In this document: in pieces, positions 6,398-12,348 of the stretch
Layout of the letters: each line of letters opens with the position of its first letter
Position numbering within the stretch: position 1 is the first letter of the stretch
Source of the DNA: a virus
Virus record (IMG/VR): IMGVR_UViG_3300034022_000380
Coordinates: 1-27,352 of that record
Strand: one strand, 5' to 3'
DNA: 27,352 nt
Notes under the pieces: model-generated
What the model saw: the letters and a program-made list of their open reading frames with translations, nothing else
Told to the model about the DNA's origin: nothing
Databases searched by the model: none
Program-made: the position numbers and the translations under genes

Positions 6398-6883
6398 ATG
6401 ACAACAACATTTACACTTAAAAATCTCAAAGTATGCGAATGGGCATCAGAAGAAACCACCTGCTTCACAGCAACCCTCTATGTAGATGGCAAGCGTGTAG
6501 GCGAATGCTCAAACGATGGGCATGGTGGTGCAGACCGGTACGGATTTAACGAAAAACCATTTGCAGAAATTGCCACAGAATGGTTGTATCAAGACCACAT
6601 TGAAGCCGCTCACAAATATGGTTGGAGTGTTCTAGACCGTTCAGATTTCACACCAAATTTTGAAGTACTGATTTGTGAGTTAGTACAGAAATCACTTTTA
6701 GTCAAAGATTGCAAAGCATGGAAAGCAAAATTGGTAAAAAAATATCCAGCAGCAGAATCCATTTCCGTTTATCTTGATGGCGACAAAATGTTCGCCTCTT
6801 TTTCTGCAGAAGAAACATTACAGATTCTCGCAAAAAACCCTTCAGCACGACCTGCACCAACTGAAGCAAAGGTGGTCATCTGA
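6398..6883 (+). CDS. Hypothetical accessory protein, MTTT-start family
   Basis: A 161-residue protein beginning MTTTF. The start at 6398 has GGAG nine bases upstream, and the whole initiation region is repeated before the gene at 7093. An in-frame ATG at 6365 would add 11 residues and is placed where a leaderless transcript would begin, so two starts are possible. The N-terminal 60 residues (ASEETTCFTATLYVDGKRVG, then SNDGHGGADRY) look like a beta-rich domain seen in other phage hypothetical proteins; the rest is helical. First gene of the accessory operon. Function unknown. Confidence 0.7.
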   Translation: MTTTFTLKNLKVCEWASEETTCFTATLYVDGKRVGECSNDGHGGADRYGFNEKPFAEIATEWLYQDHIEAAHKYGWSVLDRSDFTPNFEVLICELVQKSLLVKDCKAWKAKLVKKYPAAESISVYLDGDKMFASFSAEETLQILAKNPSARPAPTEAKVVI

Positions 6884-7080
6884 TGTACATAATCACTGCG
6901 GTAGGCAAAGGCAAAAACGGGTGGTATCACATCTCGCACCCGGTTTATGGATTCATCAAACAGGTGCGTGGATACAGCAACGCAATACAGCAGGTCGGGT
7001 TCTTAGATTCGCACCCACCAAAGAAAAAATCAAGAACATTCAGCACTGACGCTTACATTCAATCAATCATCAAGAAATAA
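6883..7080 (+). CDS. Hypothetical small basic protein
   Basis: A 65-residue basic protein with a likely beta-strand N-terminus (MYIITAVGKGKNGWYHI) and a Lys-rich tail (PPKKKSRTF). The ATG overlaps the previous stop by one base (TGATG). Function unknown. Confidence 0.6.
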   Translation: MYIITAVGKGKNGWYHISHPVYGFIKQVRGYSNAIQQVGFLDSHPPKKKSRTFSTDAYIQSIIKK

Positions 7081-7092
7081 GGAGACAACAAC

Positions 7093-7437
7093 ATGACAAC
7101 AACACCTACCTACAGCATGGAAGCAACAGAACTCATTCTGTACACAGAAAATGATCGGGGTACATACTTTGCATACCTTGAACCAATGTTGAGAGCAGCA
7201 ACAAAGCATTACGAAAAAGGGCAGGGGGATTACGAGAAGCTTCTTAAAGGTTTTCTGCGAGTCGCAACTGCTAGCGCAAAACAGTACACATTGGAACATG
7301 GTTCAATGGCAGAAGCATGGAACCGGGTTTTCCCGATGTCAGTTCGCAAAGAAGTAGCAAGGCATTTTGCTGAATACTTTTTGTGGGAATACCGTGCAGG
7401 AAATAAATGGGAAATAGTGAAAGGCAACAACAAATGA
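7093..7437 (+). CDS. Hypothetical accessory protein, MTTT-start family
   Basis: A 114-residue protein. Its initiation region (GGAGACAACAACATG and onward) is identical over 24 bases to that of the gene at 6398. The body contains LILYTENDRGTYFAYLEPML, a YEKLLKGFLRVATASAKQY helix, W..VFP, and VRKEVARHFAEYFLWEY. This arrangement recalls a small family of phage and plasmid proteins of unknown function that often travel with antirestriction and other accessory genes; the ArdA-like gene overlaps it immediately downstream. Confidence 0.65.
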   Translation: MTTTPTYSMEATELILYTENDRGTYFAYLEPMLRAATKHYEKGQGDYEKLLKGFLRVATASAKQYTLEHGSMAEAWNRVFPMSVRKEVARHFAEYFLWEYRAGNKWEIVKGNNK

Positions 7438-7727
7438 ACTTTTTTATGGATAAAACAGACAGAACTGCTTTCAAGTTATTTTGCGAAAACCAACATCTTG
7501 ACCACACCCAAGAGCGGCCAGGTGAAGAATTTGAACATTCTTTCCTAGGAACGTATAAATCTTTTCAGGCATTTGTGGAATACACATTTGAGGAAATATA
7601 TGAAATACCTGATTACGTTCGCAAATACATTGATTACGATTCTATGGCGCATGATTGGGAACAATCAGGGGACTATTGGTATGAAACAGTAGAAAACGAT
7701 TGCTACGTTTTTGATGGTTGCCCATGA
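7434..7727 (+). CDS. Short ArdA-like antirestriction protein
   Basis: A 97-residue acidic protein from an ATG that overlaps the previous stop (ATGA). Residues 36-93 match the ArdA pattern: SFLGTYKSFQAFVEYTFEE, an IPDYV stretch, YIDYDSMAHDW, then YVF at the end. ArdA proteins are acidic DNA mimics that inhibit type I restriction enzymes. Typical ArdA is about 160-170 residues, so this is roughly the central or C-terminal part only and may be a minimal or degenerate form. Its accessory-operon position, on a phage with a probable DNA modification pathway, fits host-defence evasion. Confidence 0.65.
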   Translation: MNFFMDKTDRTAFKLFCENQHLDHTQERPGEEFEHSFLGTYKSFQAFVEYTFEEIYEIPDYVRKYIDYDSMAHDWEQSGDYWYETVENDCYVFDGCP

Positions 7728-8062
7728 TGAACCGCCCGACACTTTTTGACGAACAGTTAGCGATGGCATTGGCACAGCAGGCAATCAACCAAGTTGAAGA
7801 AAATGCTAATCAACAATGGATGGATGAAGCATTAGAGGTAGTTAAAAGACTTTCAAAGACTTTCAATTTATTTACTACAGATGATGTGTGGAATTGGATG
7901 CAGTATCTTCACCCTGATTCAGAAACACATGATAATCGTGCGATGGGTGCAGTAATGCGCAAAGCCGCTCGGGGCAAGCTTTGTATTCCAACAGATAAAT
8001 ACATTAAATCCAACCGCACATCTTGCCACCATCGCCCGATCAGGGTATGGAAAGGTATCTAA
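7724..8062 (+). CDS. Hypothetical protein with a winged-helix-like C-terminus
   Basis: A 112-residue protein from ATG 7724 (ATGA overlap); ATG 7727 is equally possible. The C-terminal half (FTTDDVWNWMQYL, then RAMGAVMRKAARGKLCIPTD, then SCHHRPIRVWKGI) follows a pattern common in phage accessory proteins: helix, helix, then a beta wing that ends in C-H-x-R-P-x-R-V-W. That suggests a small DNA-binding winged helix, but the role is not established. Confidence 0.6.
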   Translation: MMNRPTLFDEQLAMALAQQAINQVEENANQQWMDEALEVVKRLSKTFNLFTTDDVWNWMQYLHPDSETHDNRAMGAVMRKAARGKLCIPTDKYIKSNRTSCHHRPIRVWKGI

Positions 8063-8112
8063 TGAACAAGCAAAACACCATAAACCGGCAAATCAACCAG
8101 AAGGAGAAATAA
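8062..8112 (+). CDS. Possible 16-residue leader ORF
   Basis: ATG 8062 overlaps the previous stop by one base and opens a 16-codon ORF rich in Lys, Gln and Asn. Its last codons (AAG GAG AAA TAA) contain the ribosome binding site of the gene at 8114, so it could couple translation. It may equally be chance. Confidence 0.2.
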   Translation: MNKQNTINRQINQKEK

Positions 8113-8113
8113 A

Positions 8114-8326
8114 ATGGGAGTTCAAAGATCATTCACTGCACAATGCGACAAATGCGGTTTTCACGCTGACCACTTCGCATACAAAACAGCGACAGAACTA
8201 CGGAAAAAGTGTTTAGGAAACCTGTGGACTATATCAGGCAACAAATTCACCTGCCCTACTTGTAACAAAAAGAACCCTGAATACGTCAGGTACTACGAAA
8301 TGGTAGCGAACAATGAGAGTAACTAA
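8114..8326 (+). CDS. Small zinc-ribbon protein
   Basis: A 70-residue protein with two zinc knuckles: C11-D-K-C-G near the start and C47-P-T-C50-N near the end, separated by about 33 residues. This is a classical four-Cys zinc ribbon, usually a nucleic-acid or protein-binding fold. There is also a lone Cys at 33. AAGGAG lies seven bases before the ATG. No specific role is recognised. Confidence 0.65.
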   Translation: MGVQRSFTAQCDKCGFHADHFAYKTATELRKKCLGNLWTISGNKFTCPTCNKKNPEYVRYYEMVANNESN

Positions 8327-8513
8327 CCAAACTAATTGGAACAGAACAAAAAAGTTCATGATCTTCATCCTTGTGCTAGCAGCATTAGGGATGGTTGGTG
8401 GACTTAACGAATCAATGGATGTTGAGATATCCGCTGATAGGTACGGCTTCGCATATTTATTTATGGGTTGTGCCGGTTACTTAGTGTTCACCATCATGCG
8501 CAAACCACACTAA
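8313..8513 (+). CDS. Small membrane protein with two predicted transmembrane helices
   Basis: A 66-residue protein from ATG 8313, overlapping the previous gene by 14 bases. A basic N-terminus (WNRTKK) precedes a hydrophobic helix at about residues 15-31 (FMIFILVLAALGMVGG), a short acidic loop, then a second helix at about 47-62 (AYLFMGCAGYLVFTIM) and a basic end. This would suit a class II holin, but it is 3.3 kb from the lysozyme gene and such small membrane proteins have many roles. It is the last gene before a strong terminator. Confidence 0.55.
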   Translation: MRVTNQTNWNRTKKFMIFILVLAALGMVGGLNESMDVEISADRYGFAYLFMGCAGYLVFTIMRKPH

Positions 8514-8538
8514 ATATATTCTCCCCCCTGAGAAGTAG

Positions 8539-8571
8539 AAAGCCTCACCTGAAAGATGGTGGGGCTTTTTG
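8539..8571 (+). terminator. Rho-independent terminator
   Basis: AAAGCCTCACC (8539-8549) pairs with GGTGGGGCTTT (8558-8568) through 11 base pairs with a single T-G wobble, around the loop TGAAAGAT. The run of five T from 8566 completes the signal. It closes the accessory operon that begins near 6365. Confidence 0.9.
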
Positions 8572-8585
8572 CTATCCCCAACCTG

Positions 8586-8604
8586 ATGTGATCTAGAGTC
8601 ACAT
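8586..8604 (+). promoter_or_regulatory. Operator-like inverted repeat upstream of the second accessory operon
   Basis: ATGTGATCTAGAGTCACAT has perfect 6-base half-sites (ATGTGA and TCACAT) separated by 7 bases. It resembles CRP/FNR-type sites, but their spacer is usually 6. It lies between the terminator and the ATG at 8609, where an operator for the operon leading to the dioxygenase and glycosyltransferase would be expected. Confidence 0.45.
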
Positions 8605-8608
8605 ATCT

Positions 8609-8755
8609 ATGAAGATCGCAGACATTGAATCAGCAATCTATTTCCTGCAAAGAGTCGTGCCTAGAGGCGACAACGAAACCGATGAACTCCTCAGAACAGT
8701 GTTCATCTTGCAGCAGGAGATAAACAAACGCCGAAAGCCTGTGGATAAATCCTAA
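8609..8755 (+). CDS. Small helical protein
   Basis: A 48-residue charged protein beginning MKIADIESAIYFLQ and ending with a basic helix (EINKRRKPVDKS). It is the first ORF after the terminator and the inverted repeat at 8586-8604. There is no clear ribosome binding site, but the ATG is close enough to the putative control region that leaderless translation is possible. Composition is protein-like throughout. Function unknown. Confidence 0.5.
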   Translation: MKIADIESAIYFLQRVVPRGDNETDELLRTVFILQQEINKRRKPVDKS

Positions 8756-8777
8756 ATGTATATGGCAGACTTTGGGC

Positions 8778-8996
8778 ATGGGTGAATCATACGAAGCCGA
8801 TTACTACAAGAGCGTCACCGACGACTTGAGGGTGAGTAACGAGCGGTTGAACGAAACTGTCACAGAGTTACGCCATCGGTGCGCTACAGGTGATAAGGCA
8901 ATCTCTTTAATCCTGCAATTACTCAATTGTTTAGAAGATGGGCGACCTATAGAAGATAAAATCGCAAAAATGCACCATTTCATTCACGCTGAATAA
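8778..8996 (+). CDS. Small coiled-coil-like protein
   Basis: A 72-residue acidic protein. Residues 8-35 (YYKSVTDDLRVSNERLNETV and following) show a heptad-like spacing of hydrophobics, followed by a helical hydrophobic segment (AISLILQLLNCLEDG). ATG 8778 is preferred over the in-frame TTG at 8772. Upstream ribosome binding is weak. Function unknown. Confidence 0.5.
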   Translation: MGESYEADYYKSVTDDLRVSNERLNETVTELRHRCATGDKAISLILQLLNCLEDGRPIEDKIAKMHHFIHAE

Positions 8997-9022
8997 TCAA
9001 AACCTGCTAACAAAGGAAACCT

Positions 9023-9643
9023 GTGATCCGTCCTGAAATACAAAGCCTTGCTACCCCGATTGCCAAGTTAAAAGCACACCCGAATAACGTGCGACAGGGC
9101 GACGTCGGAGCAATCAGTCAATCGCTTGAACAACATGGGCAGTATCGCCCAATCGTGGTGCAACAATCAACCGGTTACATTCTTGCCGGCAACCACACAT
9201 ATAAAGCCGCCGTCGCCCTAAAGTGGAAAGAAATAGCAGCCACTTTCGTTGATGTAGATGACGAACAAGCATTGCGAATACTGCTAGTGGACAACCGTGC
9301 GAACGACTTAGCTATGTATGATGACGCAGCATTAGCAGAAGTTTTGAAATACCTCGACTCAACGAATGCAGGGCTTGAAGGCACTCTTTTTGACGGTGAC
9401 GATCTTGATGATCTCATGTTCAGGTTGAACGGCACACTCGGTTCTGGCCATGAAACACTCTCAGCGCAAGATGCATTAGAAGGTTATCTAGGCAGAGATA
9501 CTAAAACGCTCGCACTACCTTTTTCATCTGATGATTATGAATCAGTAATTACACAATGTAATGAAATGCGTAAAAAGTTGAAGATTGAAACAAATAGCCA
9601 ATTATTTCAACATTTGCTCGGTCAAAAAAATGTTGATCGTTAA
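9023..9643 (+). CDS. ParB-fold (ParB/Srx) nuclease-like protein
   Basis: A 206-residue protein from a GTG with AAAGGA upstream. Residues 9-100 are a ParB-type domain: IAKLKAHPNNVRQG, SLEQHGQYRPIVVQ, then GYILAGNHTYKAAVAL with the GNHR-like loop, and LLVDNRANDLAMYD. It is not a partitioning ParB: there is no central HTH and no ParA. Phage proteins of this fold are thought to bind nucleotides or DNA, and some have been proposed as nucleases or as partners in DNA modification. It overlaps the dioxygenase gene by 14 bases, so the two are translationally coupled. The C-terminal 90 residues have no recognised motif. Confidence 0.8.
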   Translation: MIRPEIQSLATPIAKLKAHPNNVRQGDVGAISQSLEQHGQYRPIVVQQSTGYILAGNHTYKAAVALKWKEIAATFVDVDDEQALRILLVDNRANDLAMYDDAALAEVLKYLDSTNAGLEGTLFDGDDLDDLMFRLNGTLGSGHETLSAQDALEGYLGRDTKTLALPFSSDDYESVITQCNEMRKKLKIETNSQLFQHLLGQKNVDR

Positions 9644-10487
9644 AAAGGAATATGATCTAAATAATTTGCAAGGCATCACGAGGAATAAAACCGTTCCTGA
9701 TCATCGTGATGGCACAGACCAAGATTTGATAATCATAGATTCTGTAACCAAAGAACCGGTCGTATTGCAAATCACACTCAATCAATTAAAGCCAGATATG
9801 CGTGAACTAGCTAGGCAGTTACGGTTCCTGAAAATCAATTGGTCTGACCCACACGGAAAACTTACTAAATCTGAACGGCTGTCTGGCATAGGTTCAAACA
9901 ACGTCACTTTCGGGCACACAGCTCCAAACGCAATGTACAAACGCCACGCAGCAAGGATCGCCCCGATCCACCTTGAATCACCGACAACTGCAAATTTATT
10001 GACATCCTTAGTGAAGCCGGCATGGGAACAATTTCAGTTACACCTGCCTGAAGTAGCGCAAAAGCATCAACAATCAACATCAAACGCCATACACAATGAT
10101 TGGCTGCTAGAACAAACACCCTTCACATCAGGCATTTGCAACCACACTTCTGTATTGCCATATCACAAGGATGCAGGCAACCTTTCAGGTGCATGGTCAA
10201 TGATGCTATGCAGTAGAAAAGACGTTGATGGGGGTGGGCTACACATTCCCGAATACGATGTGACGCTAGCTATCCCAGATTGTTCACTCACCATTTTCTG
10301 TGGCCAGAAACTGCTACATGGCGTGACACCATTAGTTTACAAGAAAAAAGGTGCTTATCGGTTCACAATCGTTTACTACACGAAACAAGCATTATCTAAC
10401 TGCGGAGCCGCAGCAGACGAAACACTCAGGGCTCAAAAACGTGCAACAGCGATAACAGAAAGACAACTAAGCAGGAATGCAGACTGA
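9630..10487 (+). CDS. TET/JBP-family 2-oxoglutarate/Fe(II) dioxygenase (5-methylpyrimidine oxygenase candidate)
   Basis: A 285-residue double-stranded beta-helix dioxygenase. The iron ligands are H179-K-D181 and H230; R244 would bind 2-oxoglutarate. Surrounding sequence matches the TET/JBP pattern rather than generic prolyl hydroxylases: FTSGICN (165-171), YHKDAGN (178-184), GGGLHIPEYDVTLAIPD, FCGQKLLHGVTP, YRFTIVYYTK and a C-terminal Cys258. TET/JBP enzymes oxidise 5-methylcytosine or thymine in DNA. ATG 9630 is chosen over an upstream TTG at 9585 inside the ParB-like gene. It is followed, with an 11-base overlap, by a glycosyltransferase. A C5 methyltransferase occurs in the same window. 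Substrate is inferred, not seen. Confidence 0.82.
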   Translation: MLIVKKEYDLNNLQGITRNKTVPDHRDGTDQDLIIIDSVTKEPVVLQITLNQLKPDMRELARQLRFLKINWSDPHGKLTKSERLSGIGSNNVTFGHTAPNAMYKRHAARIAPIHLESPTTANLLTSLVKPAWEQFQLHLPEVAQKHQQSTSNAIHNDWLLEQTPFTSGICNHTSVLPYHKDAGNLSGAWSMMLCSRKDVDGGGLHIPEYDVTLAIPDCSLTIFCGQKLLHGVTPLVYKKKGAYRFTIVYYTKQALSNCGAAADETLRAQKRATAITERQLSRNAD

Positions 10488-11436
10488 CAAAAAAATATTC
10501 ATCCTTTATGCTGCAAAGCCAAACTATGGTGGATGGATCACCTTCACTGCACACCTTTATAGAGGTTTACAAAAAGCAGGATTTAAACCCGTCCTGTTAA
10601 AAGCAGGCAATAAATCAGAACAAAAAGTAAGACCCTTCGGCCGTGGTATCTACTACCAAAACATCGCACCATCAGATCTAGTGAAGATAGCTGCTCAACA
10701 GCCATTCTTGATATCTGCGATGGATAAGCACCATCACAAAGTAGTCGCACAACTATTAGAACAAAACGCATCAATAGTCGTGCATGATCCAACTGAAATG
10801 AAACCCGGCATCACTGAACTGCTGCAACAAGCGAGAACCGTAGTCATCAGGGAAACGATGCTGAAACACCTACCGAAAGCAACATTTATCCTGCACCCAT
10901 ACGATCCTGCATCGCCAAGAGTAAAAGACAAACGCAAGATGGCAGCATCCATATCACGGATAGATTTCGATAAACACACCGAAATCATCGTCAAAGCTAA
11001 CCAACAACTGCATCAACCGATAGACATATACGGCTTCCGCAACCCAACGTTCGCACACTTCACACTGAACGAAATAGATCCTCAATGGAAGAACAACTAC
11101 TTAGGGCAGTTTGAAACAAGAAGCCTATGGTCTGCAGTACAAATCGCAACACACTATGAGACGATCGTAGATATGAGTGCAATCAAAGGCGACGGTGGTG
11201 GCACACAATACACATTCCTAGAAGCGATAGACGCCGGCGCCAACCTGATACTCAACACCAAATGGGAAGCACAGGGGTTATTGGCAGAGTACGCAGAACA
11301 CGTTTCCGACCCTGAAAGTCTAATGGCAGCACTATCACGGCCTTACAGACCTACCCCACAGCTAGGACAGCAAATACTCGCACTACACAACGCAGCAGAG
11401 ATCGCATCCAAATACTACGAAACCATCACGGCTTGA
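10477..11436 (+). CDS. GT-B glycosyltransferase, putative DNA base glycosyltransferase
   Basis: A 319-residue GT-B-fold enzyme. The N-terminal domain starts KIFILYAAKPNYGGW (glycine-rich acceptor loop near residue 18) and continues TFTAHLYRGLQKAGFKPVLL. The C-terminal donor domain carries KGDGGGTQYTFLEAIDAGAN (residues 238-255), the GT4-like segment with its conserved Glu249. There is no signal peptide or membrane segment, so it acts in the cytoplasm. Overlap with the TET/JBP gene strongly suggests joint action, by analogy with phage operons in which such enzymes add sugars to 5-hydroxymethylcytosine. Donor sugar is unknown. Base usage here is A/C-rich, unlike the late genes. Confidence 0.75.
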   Translation: MQTDKKIFILYAAKPNYGGWITFTAHLYRGLQKAGFKPVLLKAGNKSEQKVRPFGRGIYYQNIAPSDLVKIAAQQPFLISAMDKHHHKVVAQLLEQNASIVVHDPTEMKPGITELLQQARTVVIRETMLKHLPKATFILHPYDPASPRVKDKRKMAASISRIDFDKHTEIIVKANQQLHQPIDIYGFRNPTFAHFTLNEIDPQWKNNYLGQFETRSLWSAVQIATHYETIVDMSAIKGDGGGTQYTFLEAIDAGANLILNTKWEAQGLLAEYAEHVSDPESLMAALSRPYRPTPQLGQQILALHNAAEIASKYYETITA

Positions 11437-11439
11437 ACA

Positions 11440-11736
11440 ATGAAGATACCAAAGCCCTGCCTCACCTGTGGCACAGCAACCACTCACGGCTCACGATGCC
11501 CCGAATGTGAGAGCGAAAGACAAGCGAGACGCAACCAACGCAGAACCCACTACCAAGGCGACTACAGGCAAAGAGCCAAACAAGTACGACAGAACGCTGT
11601 CATCTGCTGGATATGCCACGAACCACCAAGACCCAACGACCCTTGGCAAGCAGACCACATAGACCCGGCAAACCCCAACAGCCCACTAGCACCCGCACAT
11701 AGGTCATGCAACATCAAACGACGCTTCAAACCATGA
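11440..11736 (+). CDS. HNH endonuclease
   Basis: A 98-residue protein. An N-terminal zinc ribbon (C7-x-x-C10, then C20-x-x-C23) is followed by a basic linker. The HNH motif is at the C-terminus: CWICHE, then WQADHIDP with the catalytic His, a PNSPLAP loop, and AHRSCNIKRR. Phages with HK97-type heads commonly encode an HNH protein directly before the terminase, where it aids genome packaging and cleavage. Here the small terminase follows after 141 bases. It starts three bases after the glycosyltransferase stop. Confidence 0.9.
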   Translation: MKIPKPCLTCGTATTHGSRCPECESERQARRNQRRTHYQGDYRQRAKQVRQNAVICWICHEPPRPNDPWQADHIDPANPNSPLAPAHRSCNIKRRFKP

Positions 11737-11755
11737 CCACGCAAAGTGGTTACAC

Positions 11756-11775
11756 CCCCATACGCTTTATAGGGG
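11756..11775 (+). promoter_or_regulatory. Hairpin at the boundary between accessory and late genes
   Basis: CCCCATA (11756-11762) pairs with TAT-a-GGGG (11768-11775) around CGCTT. A second small hairpin, GGGT-CAAA-ACCC, follows. The 141-base gap 11737-11877 is where strand base skew changes, and it may contain a terminator and the late promoter; I cannot identify convincing -35/-10 boxes. Confidence 0.35.
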
Positions 11776-11877
11776 AGTGGGTCAAAACCCGTATAGACAC
11801 GCCATGCAGTACCCAATGGCAGGCAGGCGTATGCGATGGCAGCGAAAGATGTTTTATGATTACCACAAGGAGTGTTT

Positions 11878-12348
11878 ATGGGTGGTAAAGGTTCAGGTGG
11901 TGCAAACCGTAAACCTGTTGAACAGAAACTTAGAATTGGGAACCCCGGTGGTAGGGCTTTGCCTAAGGCTGATGTGATTGCTTTCCCTGTGCAGCAGGCC
12001 CCTGAACCGCATCGACCTTTGGGGAAGGTGGGTACTGAGTTGTGGGAACGGGTGTGGTTGGCTGCTGCTGCATGGTTGAAACCTCAGGCTGATGCTGAAT
12101 CGGTGTTGCTTCTTTGTGAGGCATCGGATGAAAGAACATCGTTGAGGTATCGTGTTATGTCTGATCCTGATGCGTGGCGTGAACGCAAGGCGTTGAGGGA
12201 TTTGGAGAAGCAGATTCAGTCAGCTTTGGGTGAGTTGGGTTTGAACCCGGTTGATCGTGCAAGGTTGGGTGTAGCAGAGATAAGGGAGAATGAGTTTGCC
12301 AAACTCCACGCAAAGATTGCGCAACGACGGAACCAAGCCCAAGCCTGA
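11878..12348 (+). CDS. Terminase small subunit, P27-like
   Basis: A 156-residue protein. The N-terminus MGGKGSGGANRKP leads into GNPGGRALP, a hallmark of P27-type small terminases, then LGKVGTELWERVW, AAAWLKPQADAESVLLLCEASDER, and LEKQIQSALGELGLNPVDRARLGVAEI. It would recognise phage DNA and hand it to the large subunit for packaging. ATG 11878 has AAGGAG five bases upstream. It overlaps the large subunit ORF by 59 bases. From here on base usage is G/T-rich. Confidence 0.85.
   Translation: MGGKGSGGANRKPVEQKLRIGNPGGRALPKADVIAFPVQQAPEPHRPLGKVGTELWERVWLAAAAWLKPQADAESVLLLCEASDERTSLRYRVMSDPDAWRERKALRDLEKQIQSALGELGLNPVDRARLGVAEIRENEFAKLHAKIAQRRNQAQA

Noticed and set aside
8586-8604. Assignment of the inverted repeat as a CRP site
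   Set aside because: The spacer is seven rather than six bases, so only a generic operator call is justified.
8762-8785. Seven-codon ORF (MADFGHG) resembling the TAAATGTATGGCA start at 6358
   Set aside because: Too short, no ribosome binding site, and the resemblance is only about ten bases.
11777-11977. Plus-strand ORF in the gap before the small terminase
   Set aside because: Overlaps the well-supported terminase start and AAGGAG in another frame and has low-quality composition.
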